Shown piece after piece: positions 6,424-12,776 of a DNA stretch of 13,748 nucleotides; positions within the stretch are counted from its first letter, which is position 1, and the number at the start of each line of letters is the position of its first letter. This stretch comes from Candidatus Gastranaerophilales bacterium. GTDB taxonomy: Bacteria > Cyanobacteriota > Vampirovibrionia > Gastranaerophilales > Gastranaerophilaceae. The position numbers were made by a program, and so were the translations under genes. The DNA lies in NCBI GenBank assembly GCA_021201175.1, contig JAJQFK010000003.1:1-13748 (forward strand). The letters run 5' to 3'. Under the pieces are notes generated by a model. That model was given only the letters and a program-made list of their open reading frames with translations, was not told where the DNA came from and searched no databases.

Positions 6424-7812
6424 TTATATTTTCCCTATTACCCAGGCATGGATATCATTAAATATAATTAATACCATAAGTGCAACTAAAAGATAAAAGA
6501 AGAAATTGCTCAATCCCTCTACAAATTTCTTGCTGACAGGTTTTCCCGTAATCTTTTCAATTATCAAAAACAACAGATGTCCGCCATCTAATGCCGGCAC
6601 CGGCAAAATATTTATTAATGCAAGGTTTAATGAAATCATTGCCGCTAATAAAAATCCTTGAAATATTCCTTTGTAAGCTATTATTTCTGTTCCGATTTTT
6701 GTAATTGCAATAATCCCGTTCATCTCACTCATCGGAATTTTACCTTCAAACAGCTTTAACAATGTTGTAACCATAAATCCCATTGTGTAATTGACATAAT
6801 TACAAGTTCCGTCAATAAGCTGTTTAAAAGTCTTAGTTTCTTTATAATTCTCACTGAAACTTTGTTCTATACCCGCCATCCCTTCTTTATTCGGGTATAT
6901 ATTTTTTAATTCTATTTCTTCATTATTCCGCAATACTGTTACTGATACCGGTTTTTTAGTATCGGATATTGCATACGCTATATCTTCTAATGTTGAATCA
7001 TAATCTAATTTATAGGTATTATTATAATTTATTTTATCTCTTAAATTTTTTTGCAAATCGGACAACGGTATTTCATTGGAATTGTATTTTTCAATTCCAA
7101 GAATATTTTCGAGTGATAATTTGACCGGCTTTTCATCTTGAAATTCCGGAATTATTACTTGTGTTCCGGCTTTTATAGTTTCTTGCGCATTTAGTTGAGG
7201 ATTTAATAATTTTAATTCTTCAAGTTTTTCATCAGCGATATTTTTATCGGTATACCCGTCAAACTCTTTGGATAGTACAAAGTATTTTGTTAAAGTTAAA
7301 GGATAAATAACTTTTGTACCGTTAACCGTATATATCTTATCTCCTTGCTGTAAACCCGAATTAAGAACCGATTCAACAGCAGAAGGCGCAAATTTTTCAA
7401 ATGTAACTGTATATGAATTATCCGGAAGATGTCCCCAGATTAACCCTGTGAAAAATATTAATGCATAAGCAAGAATAACATTAAATATTACCCCCGCAGA
7501 AATAACCAGAGAGCGCTGTCCGACTGTTTTATTTGAGAATCTTAACGGAGAATCTTTTGGCAAATCACAATCTTCTTCATCGTCCGGAAAAGAAACATAA
7601 CCGCCAAGCAAAAAGGCATGGATAAGTATTTGTGTTTCTCCTATTTTTTTTGAAAACAAAGTAGGTCCCACCGGAAGCCCGAAACCAAATTTATCTACTC
7701 TCATTCCTACCGCTTTTGCTGCCAGAAAATGCCCTAACTCATGTATAAGAATCAATAAACTTATAAGCAATATCATGATTATTGCACTTAAAAACATATG
7801 TAAGAAACTCAT
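6424..7812 (-). CDS. rseP: RseP-type site-2 intramembrane metalloprotease
   Basis: A 462-residue zinc protease that cuts substrates inside the membrane; in well-studied bacteria it releases envelope-stress sigma factors from their anti-sigma factors. Membrane segment 1 (about 7-30) carries the zinc motif H-E-L-G-H (24-28). A second segment spans about 101-125. The PDZ domain opens at G-L-Q-Q-G-D-K-I (153-160) and closes near P-V-S-V-T-V-L-R to G-M-A-G-I (288-315). Segment 3 has the second metal motif N-I-L-P-V-P-A-L-D-G-G-H (401-412), and a last segment lies at about 435-452. The PDZ core is interrupted by roughly 100 residues (about 172-272) with a LysM-like stretch at 187-222, which is unusual. 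The SD is weak (GAGAA). It is divergent from comF across 35 bp; no anti-sigma gene is in view. Confidence 0.93.
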   Translation of the reverse strand: MSFLHMFLSAIIMILLISLLILIHELGHFLAAKAVGMRVDKFGFGLPVGPTLFSKKIGETQILIHAFLLGGYVSFPDDEEDCDLPKDSPLRFSNKTVGQRSLVISAGVIFNVILAYALIFFTGLIWGHLPDNSYTVTFEKFAPSAVESVLNSGLQQGDKIYTVNGTKVIYPLTLTKYFVLSKEFDGYTDKNIADEKLEELKLLNPQLNAQETIKAGTQVIIPEFQDEKPVKLSLENILGIEKYNSNEIPLSDLQKNLRDKINYNNTYKLDYDSTLEDIAYAISDTKKPVSVTVLRNNEEIELKNIYPNKEGMAGIEQSFSENYKETKTFKQLIDGTCNYVNYTMGFMVTTLLKLFEGKIPMSEMNGIIAITKIGTEIIAYKGIFQGFLLAAMISLNLALINILPVPALDGGHLLFLIIEKITGKPVSKKFVEGLSNFFFYLLVALMVLIIFNDIHAWVIGKI

Positions 7813-7834
7813 TTTAATATTCTCATTTATCTAA

Positions 7835-7848
7835 TATAATTTATTATA
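7835..7848. promoter_or_regulatory. Opposed -10 boxes of rseP and comF
   Basis: A consensus TATAAT lies at 7835-7840 on the plus strand and another at 7848-7843 on the minus strand. The plus box ends 7 bases before the comF ATG, so transcription would start at or next to the start codon. The minus box would give rseP a leader of about 24 nt. Neither has a good -35 match. In a 35-bp AT-rich spacer chance boxes are possible. Confidence 0.45.
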
Positions 7849-8504
7849 TGATAAATCTTTTTGAAAAACTACTAAGCTTAATATATATCCAGCCTTGCTT
7901 TTTTTGTAAATCCACAAAAGATGATAATATTATATGCAAAAAATGTTATAATAAAATTCATTTTTTACCGAACTCCGCATTTAGGGAAAAATATCATTGT
8001 AAAGTTTATGCTTGTACTATGTATGACGGTATAATTAAACAACTTATTATAGATTTAAAATATCATAATCAGAAAAAACTTGCTAAATTATTTGCAAAAA
8101 TTATGTTTGAATACTTCAATTCGCTTAATTTACAGTCTGATTTCCTGATTCTTCCGGTTCCGATACATAAACACCGTAAAAAGGAACGAAAATATAATCA
8201 CATGGATTTAGCCGCAGAAGAATTTTCACGCTTTACAGGTTTTAAGGTCAATAAGAATTTTTTAAAAAGAATTAAAGATACCTCAAAACAATATAATCTT
8301 CATAAAAAGGAAAGATTAGAAAATATAAAAAATGCTTTCGATTTGAATTTAAATGAAAATATCAGCAAAGAACAAAATCTTTTAATAATGGATGATATAA
8401 CCTCAACCGGCACTACTTTTGATGAAATAGTAAAAGTATTGAAGAAAAACGGATATAATAATATAACATCTATTGCTTTATCAACTCCCGATATATGGAA
8501 TTAA
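7848..8504 (+). CDS. comF: ComF-family phosphoribosyltransferase-like protein
   Basis: A 218-residue ComF/GntX-family protein. ComF takes part in the late, cytoplasmic stage of natural transformation in competent bacteria, but family members also occur in cells not known to be competent. An N-terminal zinc-ribbon has C17-x2-C20 and C30-x2-C33. The phosphoribosyltransferase domain shows P-V-P-I-H-K-H-R-K-K-E-R (103-114), the following N-H-M-D-L-A-A, and the PRPP-binding loop M-D-D-I-T-S-T-G-T-T (181-190). Length and start fit the family. No Shine-Dalgarno sequence precedes the ATG, and a -10 box ends 7 bases upstream, suggesting a leaderless mRNA. No other competence gene is in the window, so a role in DNA uptake is only a possibility. 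Confidence 0.9.
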   Translation: MINLFEKLLSLIYIQPCFFCKSTKDDNIICKKCYNKIHFLPNSAFREKYHCKVYACTMYDGIIKQLIIDLKYHNQKKLAKLFAKIMFEYFNSLNLQSDFLILPVPIHKHRKKERKYNHMDLAAEEFSRFTGFKVNKNFLKRIKDTSKQYNLHKKERLENIKNAFDLNLNENISKEQNLLIMDDITSTGTTFDEIVKVLKKNGYNNITSIALSTPDIWN

Positions 8505-8536
8505 CAGATATAATCTACTGTCGGGCATATACTATG

Positions 8537-9199
8537 TTACTTCATATCTATTAATATTTTTACTGTGTGTTTTAACAGTTTATATGCCCATATAAGTATT
8601 AAAATTGCTCCTATAATTCCGGTTAATGCATCAAGATGTATACAGTTAAAATATTTTCCCCCAACAAGTGCAAAAATGGTCAGAACTGAAACTATAATAT
8701 CCGCGAGTATATGGTAATATGCAGCTTTATAGTTATAATCCGTGTGAGAATCAAAATGACAATGTAAGTGAAGTTTACCTTCCATTACAATAATGCAAAT
8801 AAAATTTATTACAAATGCAAATACCGACGCGATTATTGCTTCTGTAAATAAAATTTCTTCGGGGGTAAAAAATCTCATTACCGATTCATATATAATTGCG
8901 AAACCTGTTATTGCAAGAAACATTGAACTTGTATACGCTGCAAGTGTTCCTATTTTTTGAGTTCCTTTCGGAAATAAATCAGAATTTTTTAATTTTCTTG
9001 CGAATATATATGCCGCATAAGTTATGGAAAGTGTCAGGACATGTACTGCCATGTGTATACCTTCCGCAAGCAATGACATTGAATTTGTTATTAATCCAAA
9101 ACCTATTTCTCCCAACATTGCCACTATTGTAAACAGTACTACTATTAATATTCTTTTTTCATTTTCCGATATTATTTGTATTTCGTGTTCTTCTTGCAT
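8537..9199 (-). CDS. dmeF: DmeF-like cation diffusion facilitator lacking the C-terminal domain
   Basis: A 220-residue inner-membrane metal exporter of the CDF family, which swaps divalent metal ions for protons. Six membrane segments are visible. The site residues in segment 2 read E-G-I-H-M-A-V-H (H49, H53) where zinc members have H-x3-D; this His-x3-His form and the Y-E-S-V-x-R-F, A-Y-Y-H-I-L-A-D (H163, D167) and L-V-G-G-K-Y-F segments resemble the cobalt/nickel exporter DmeF. A short histidine loop (H144, H146, H148, H152) lies between segments 4 and 5. The protein ends just after segment 6 (I-L-I-D-M-K), so the cytoplasmic metal-sensing domain common in CDFs is absent, and there is no room for it before the convergent comF. 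It starts 3 nt after kdsB without a clear SD and is the last gene of the operon. The metal is inferred. Confidence 0.85.
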   Translation of the reverse strand: MQEEHEIQIISENEKRILIVVLFTIVAMLGEIGFGLITNSMSLLAEGIHMAVHVLTLSITYAAYIFARKLKNSDLFPKGTQKIGTLAAYTSSMFLAITGFAIIYESVMRFFTPEEILFTEAIIASVFAFVINFICIIVMEGKLHLHCHFDSHTDYNYKAAYYHILADIIVSVLTIFALVGGKYFNCIHLDALTGIIGAILILIWAYKLLKHTVKILIDMK

Positions 9200-9202
9200 A
9201 TA

Positions 9203-9934
9203 TTATTTCGATTCTGCCAGCATTTTAAATTTATTAAAATCATCTATAGTATCTATTCCGATTGAATCATAATTTACAACTGCTGTTTTGATTCTCATTC
9301 CGTTATATAAAGCTCTTAATTGTTCTAAACTTTCAGCTTTTTCAATATCGGGCTGTTCTAATTGGGTCATTTGAAATAAAGCCCCGCGCTTATAACCGTA
9401 AATACCGATATGTTTATAAAATTTTGCTATTCCTTCATTTCTTTCAAAAGGGATTTTTGAACGTGAAAAATAAAGAGCATACCCGTTTATATCTTTTACA
9501 CATTTTACGGTGTTTACATCATTAACATCTTTTTCATCTGTAATTTCTGATAAAAGGGTTGAAATGTCTGCATTCTCATCATGTTTTAAAAGATTTATTA
9601 CTTCTTCTATACAGTCGATATTTATAAGGGGTTCATCGCCCTGTAAATTTATTATATATTTAAAATCACTGTGTCTTTTTGCAACTTCCGCTATTCTGTC
9701 ACTTCCGCATTTATGGTTTTCCGACGTCATTTCAACAGCTGCACCGAAGGATTTAGATGTATTATAAATTTTTTCGTTGTCCGTAGCGATAATAACAGAA
9801 TCCGCAGATTTGACCTGTATTGCTCTTTCCCAAACCCATTGTATTACCGGTTTACCCTGTACTTCTAATAACGGCTTGCCCTGGAGTCGTTTAGAATTAT
9901 ATCTCGCCGGTATTATTATTGCTGTTTTCGACAT
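9203..9934 (-). CDS. kdsB: 3-deoxy-manno-octulosonate cytidylyltransferase (CMP-KDO synthetase)
   Basis: A 243-residue enzyme that couples KDO to CTP, giving CMP-KDO for the inner core of lipopolysaccharide. Family motifs are all present: I-I-I-P-A-R-Y-N-S-K-R-L-Q-G-K-P-L (6-22, nucleotide-binding loop), A-T-D-N (50-53), C-G-S-D-R (76-80), L-Q-G-D-E-P-L (97-103, metal site), Y-F-S-R-S-K-I-P-F (155-163), H-I-G-I-Y-G-Y (175-181), L-E-Q-L-R-A-L (203-209) and G-I-D-T (226-229). The length is normal. Its ATG directly follows the prmA stop with no gap, and its strong SD (AAAGGAGAG) lies inside the last codons of prmA. It is the main evidence here for an outer membrane with LPS. Confidence 0.96.
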   Translation of the reverse strand: MSKTAIIIPARYNSKRLQGKPLLEVQGKPVIQWVWERAIQVKSADSVIIATDNEKIYNTSKSFGAAVEMTSENHKCGSDRIAEVAKRHSDFKYIINLQGDEPLINIDCIEEVINLLKHDENADISTLLSEITDEKDVNDVNTVKCVKDINGYALYFSRSKIPFERNEGIAKFYKHIGIYGYKRGALFQMTQLEQPDIEKAESLEQLRALYNGMRIKTAVVNYDSIGIDTIDDFNKFKMLAESK

Positions 9935-10858
9935 TTAACTCTCCTTTTGTGCAATTAGCGCAACCCATTCTTGCTGCTGCATTTCTTCTATAATTTTCAT
10001 ATTGTTATTTTTAAGCGCATTTATTACAATATCCTTTTTTTCTTCCAAAATTCCGCTTAAGACTATTTTTGCATTATTTTTCATTATTCGCTTTAAATCC
10101 GGCATGATTTCTGCCAGAATGTTATGCAGTATATTTGCGAAAACAAAATCGTATGTTGCAGAGGGTAAAATTTCAGAAGTCGCTGTTTTGAATTTTATAG
10201 TGCTTTCGTTATTAATAAATGCATTATTTTGTGCGGTTTCAAGTACTGTATCGTCGTTGTCAACCGCATCCGCCTGCTTTGCACCGAGCTTCATTGCGCA
10301 AATTGCAAGTATACCGGAACCGCAGCCTATATCCGCTATTACGGAATCTTTTTTCATATATTTTTCCGCCGCTTTAACGCATAACTGTGTTGTTGCATGC
10401 GTTCCTGTTCCAAAAGCATTTCCGGGGTCAATATTGACTACTATTTCATCATTTTGAGGTGTATAAATTTCCCATGTCGGACATATAACGATTCTTTGAG
10501 ATATTTTTGACGGTTTCCAATGTTCTTTCCATTTTTTTGACCAATCAACTATTTCCTGCTTTTTTATCGTTACATTCCATGAACCTAAATCTTCACTAAA
10601 GATTTCTTTTTGTATCAAGTCTTGTTTTTTGGAATAAAAAAAGTTTTTTATTTCATCAAAATCCAACTTATCCGCCGAGATATATGCCTTTATTACATTG
10701 TTCACAGAAGAAACAAGTTCCAAATTTTTATATTTTTCTTCTGCTGTGATTATTCCTTCGCAATCAAATTCCGACTGAATAATATCACATAAAATATCAG
10801 CGCATATCGGATTAATCTCAATACACAGTTCCCAGTATGTTTTGTTTTTTACTTGCAA
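9935..10858 (-). CDS. prmA: Ribosomal protein L11 methyltransferase
   Basis: A 307-residue SAM-dependent enzyme that methylates ribosomal protein L11. The N-terminal substrate-binding domain (about 7-90) leads through the linker D-W-S-K-K-W-K-E-H-W-K-P (105-116) to the methyltransferase domain, with I-D-P-G-N-A-F-G-T-G-T-H (143-154), the SAM motif D-I-G-C-G-S-G (176-182) and A-N-I-L-H-N (241-246). The best start is a TTG at 10858; no in-frame ATG lies between it and the conserved domain, and the next methionine (about residue 168) would delete the whole N-terminal domain. The start overlaps the end of accA by 10 bp and lacks a strong SD, which favours translational coupling. Its stop abuts the kdsB ATG. 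Confidence 0.94.
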   Translation of the reverse strand: MQVKNKTYWELCIEINPICADILCDIIQSEFDCEGIITAEEKYKNLELVSSVNNVIKAYISADKLDFDEIKNFFYSKKQDLIQKEIFSEDLGSWNVTIKKQEIVDWSKKWKEHWKPSKISQRIVICPTWEIYTPQNDEIVVNIDPGNAFGTGTHATTQLCVKAAEKYMKKDSVIADIGCGSGILAICAMKLGAKQADAVDNDDTVLETAQNNAFINNESTIKFKTATSEILPSATYDFVFANILHNILAEIMPDLKRIMKNNAKIVLSGILEEKKDIVINALKNNNMKIIEEMQQQEWVALIAQKES

Positions 10859-11799
10859 AATACACCCATTCTTCTAAATTTATTATATCTGTCCTCTTTT
10901 AATATTGCCGGATTTGTATTCTTTAATTCATTTATTTCTTTTAAGATTGCAGATTTTAAGTCAGCCGCAATTTTTTCATAATCGCAGTGTGCGCCGCCTA
11001 AAGGTTCTTTGATAATTCCGTCAATAATATCAAGTTTAAGCAAATCTTCACTTGTAATTTTCAGGGCTTGTGCCGCTTCATCAGCTTTTGAAGCATCCCT
11101 CCACAAAATAGACGCACAGCCTTCCGGAGATATTACAGTATAATATGCGTGTTCAAGCATTAAAACTCTATCTGCAACAGCAAGTCCTAATGCTCCGCCG
11201 GAACAGCCTTCCCCTGTTATTACCGCAATGACCGGAACATTTAGACGCGCCATTTCTTTAAGATTAACTGCTATTGCTGTTCCTTGTGCAGTTTCTTCCG
11301 CTTTCATGCCCGGATATGCCCCCGGGGTATCAATTAATGTTACAATCGGCAGATTAAACTTAGAAGCATGCTTAAACAATCTAAGTGCTTTTCTATATCC
11401 TTGCGGCTGCGGCATTCCGAAATTATATATTAAATTTTCCTTTGTTGTTTTGCCTTTTTGCGTACCGATTAATACTATATTTTGTTCGCCGAGTCTTGCA
11501 ATACCGCCGATTATAGCACGGTCATCAGTACCTTCTCTGTCACCGTGAAGTTCCATAAAATCCGATGTCATTAGTCGAACATAATCTAAAAAATTAGGTC
11601 TGTCGCTATGACGTGCAATTTGGAGTCTTTGTGCGGGTGTTAAATTTGAATAAACTTCCTTTTTATATTCATAGGCTTGATGTTCAAAGTTTTTTATTTG
11701 TTCGGATACATCAAGTCCTGACGATTCACTAAGACTTTTTAACTCCTGTATTTTTTCTTGTATTTGGTATAATGGTTTTTCAAATTCTAAAATAGCCAT
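10849..11799 (-). CDS. accA: Acetyl-CoA carboxylase carboxyltransferase subunit alpha
   Basis: A 316-residue alpha subunit of the carboxyltransferase, which with AccD moves the carboxyl group from carboxybiotin to acetyl-CoA, giving malonyl-CoA for fatty acid synthesis. Seen are the helical N-terminus (about 1-60), L-H-G-D-R-E-G (84-90), F-G-M-P-Q-P-Q-G-Y-R-K-A (127-138), I-D-T-P-G-A-Y-P-G (156-164), the oxyanion region G-E-G-C-S-G-G-A-L-G (196-205) and S-P-E-G-C-A-S-I-L-W-R-D (224-235). Length is normal. It starts 9 nt after accD; its SD (GGAG, 6 nt from the ATG) overlaps the accD TAG stop, tying synthesis of the two subunits together. Cytoplasmic; acts as an A2D2 tetramer in known systems. 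Confidence 0.97.
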   Translation of the reverse strand: MAILEFEKPLYQIQEKIQELKSLSESSGLDVSEQIKNFEHQAYEYKKEVYSNLTPAQRLQIARHSDRPNFLDYVRLMTSDFMELHGDREGTDDRAIIGGIARLGEQNIVLIGTQKGKTTKENLIYNFGMPQPQGYRKALRLFKHASKFNLPIVTLIDTPGAYPGMKAEETAQGTAIAVNLKEMARLNVPVIAVITGEGCSGGALGLAVADRVLMLEHAYYTVISPEGCASILWRDASKADEAAQALKITSEDLLKLDIIDGIIKEPLGGAHCDYEKIAADLKSAILKEINELKNTNPAILKEDRYNKFRRMGVFCK

Positions 11800-11808
11800 T
11801 GAAATCTC

Positions 11809-12675
11809 CTATCTATAGTTATGCAGCCTGATAATTTTGGCTATATTTGATTTCAAATCAGCTCTTGAAGAAATCATATCAATTTGACCGAATTTCATCA
11901 AATAATTTGCTGTTTGGAAATCTGCCGGAAGGCTTTGTCTTATAGTTTGTTCAATTACTCTCCTGCCTGCAAATCCTATTCTTGCATCTTGTTCAGCGAT
12001 TATTATATCTCCGAGGGTTGCGAAGCTTGCTGTAACTCCGCCGAAAGTAGGTTCTGTTAAAACCGTAATGTAAAGAATCCCTGCTTCTTCCAGTTTTGCG
12101 GCAGCACAACTTGTCTTAGCCATTTGCATAAGACTTAAAATACTTTCTTGCATTCTGGCTCCGCCCGATGCAGTTACGGCAATCATTGGAATCTTTCTTT
12201 TTAAAGCTTCTTCCATTGCGAGTGTTACTTTTTCTCCGACAACACTACCCATTGAACCGCCCATAAATTCAAAATCCATTATTGCAACACTTACCGGAAT
12301 CCCTTCTATTTCTCCGACTCCTGCAATAACGGCTTCATTAAGATTTGTTTTGGCTTTTGCTTGTGCTACTCTTTTTTTATATGATTCCGTATCTGTAAAA
12401 TTCAACGGATCTGCTGCCGTTATATTACCAAATTGTTCTTCAAATGTACCCTCATCAAACAATTGATTTATACGGGTTCTTGCATTTATTCGGAAATGAT
12501 AATTGCATTTTGGGCAAACTTGTAAATTTTCTTCGACATCTTTTTTTAATAATTGCGAATTACAATTATAACATTTTACCCACAGCTTACCTATGCTGTC
12601 ATCTATCTGTGCTTCGGGAGCACGTCTTGCTATTTGCATTTCTTTGCGTTGTTCAAACCAATCTTTTACGGTCAT
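11809..12675 (-). CDS. accD: Acetyl-CoA carboxylase carboxyltransferase subunit beta
   Basis: A 288-residue beta subunit of the carboxyltransferase. The N-terminal zinc ribbon has C35-x2-C38 and C54-x2-C57. The crotonase-like fold follows with M-D-F-E-F-M-G-G-S-M-G (133-143), S-G-G-A-R-M-Q-E-S (170-178), T-E-P-T-F-G-G-V-T-A-S-F (208-219) and G-F-A-G-R-R-V-I-E-Q-T (234-244). In studied bacteria the zinc ribbon can also bind carboxyltransferase mRNA. Strong SD GGAGG lies 9 nt before the ATG. A -10 box with flanking direct repeats lies about 45 nt upstream, so accD probably has its own promoter in addition to read-through from argS. The direct accD-accA linkage allows matched subunit supply. Confidence 0.97.
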   Translation of the reverse strand: MTVKDWFEQRKEMQIARRAPEAQIDDSIGKLWVKCYNCNSQLLKKDVEENLQVCPKCNYHFRINARTRINQLFDEGTFEEQFGNITAADPLNFTDTESYKKRVAQAKAKTNLNEAVIAGVGEIEGIPVSVAIMDFEFMGGSMGSVVGEKVTLAMEEALKRKIPMIAVTASGGARMQESILSLMQMAKTSCAAAKLEEAGILYITVLTEPTFGGVTASFATLGDIIIAEQDARIGFAGRRVIEQTIRQSLPADFQTANYLMKFGQIDMISSRADLKSNIAKIIRLHNYR

Positions 12676-12709
12676 AAAAGACTTCCTCCGCTAATCTACT
12701 TACATTTTC

Positions 12710-12735
12710 ACAACAAATACATTATACAACAAATA
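12710..12735 (-). promoter_or_regulatory. accD promoter region with a 10-bp direct repeat
   Basis: On the minus strand the sequence TATTTGTTGT occurs twice (12735-12726 and 12719-12710), starting 16 bp apart. A consensus -10 box TATAAT (12726-12721) starts on the last base of the first copy, and the second copy covers the predicted start of transcription near 12713. No strong -35 box is visible. The predicted leader is about 38 nt and contains the accD SD. The repeats could be an operator for a lipid-responsive regulator; that is inference. Confidence 0.5.
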
Positions 12736-12776
12736 TAAAACCATAAAATATTAACCTGTTGTTCATAACTATTTTT

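Noticed and set aside
6418..6433. GAAAAT/ATTTTC hairpin between the glycine-rich gene and rseP as a terminator
   Set aside because: The stem is six AT-rich pairs with no T run, and it overlaps the rseP stop codon; too weak to call.
8896..9272. Plus-strand open frames opposite dmeF and kdsB
   Set aside because: They lie antisense to well-supported genes, have low-complexity, unfamiliar protein sequence and no ribosome binding site.
10002..10457. A 151-codon plus-strand open frame opposite prmA, and similar ones opposite accA, accD, argS and kdsB
   Set aside because: Each is antisense to a conserved enzyme gene with intact motifs; the hydrophobic, Ser/Phe-rich translations are typical shadows in AT-rich DNA.
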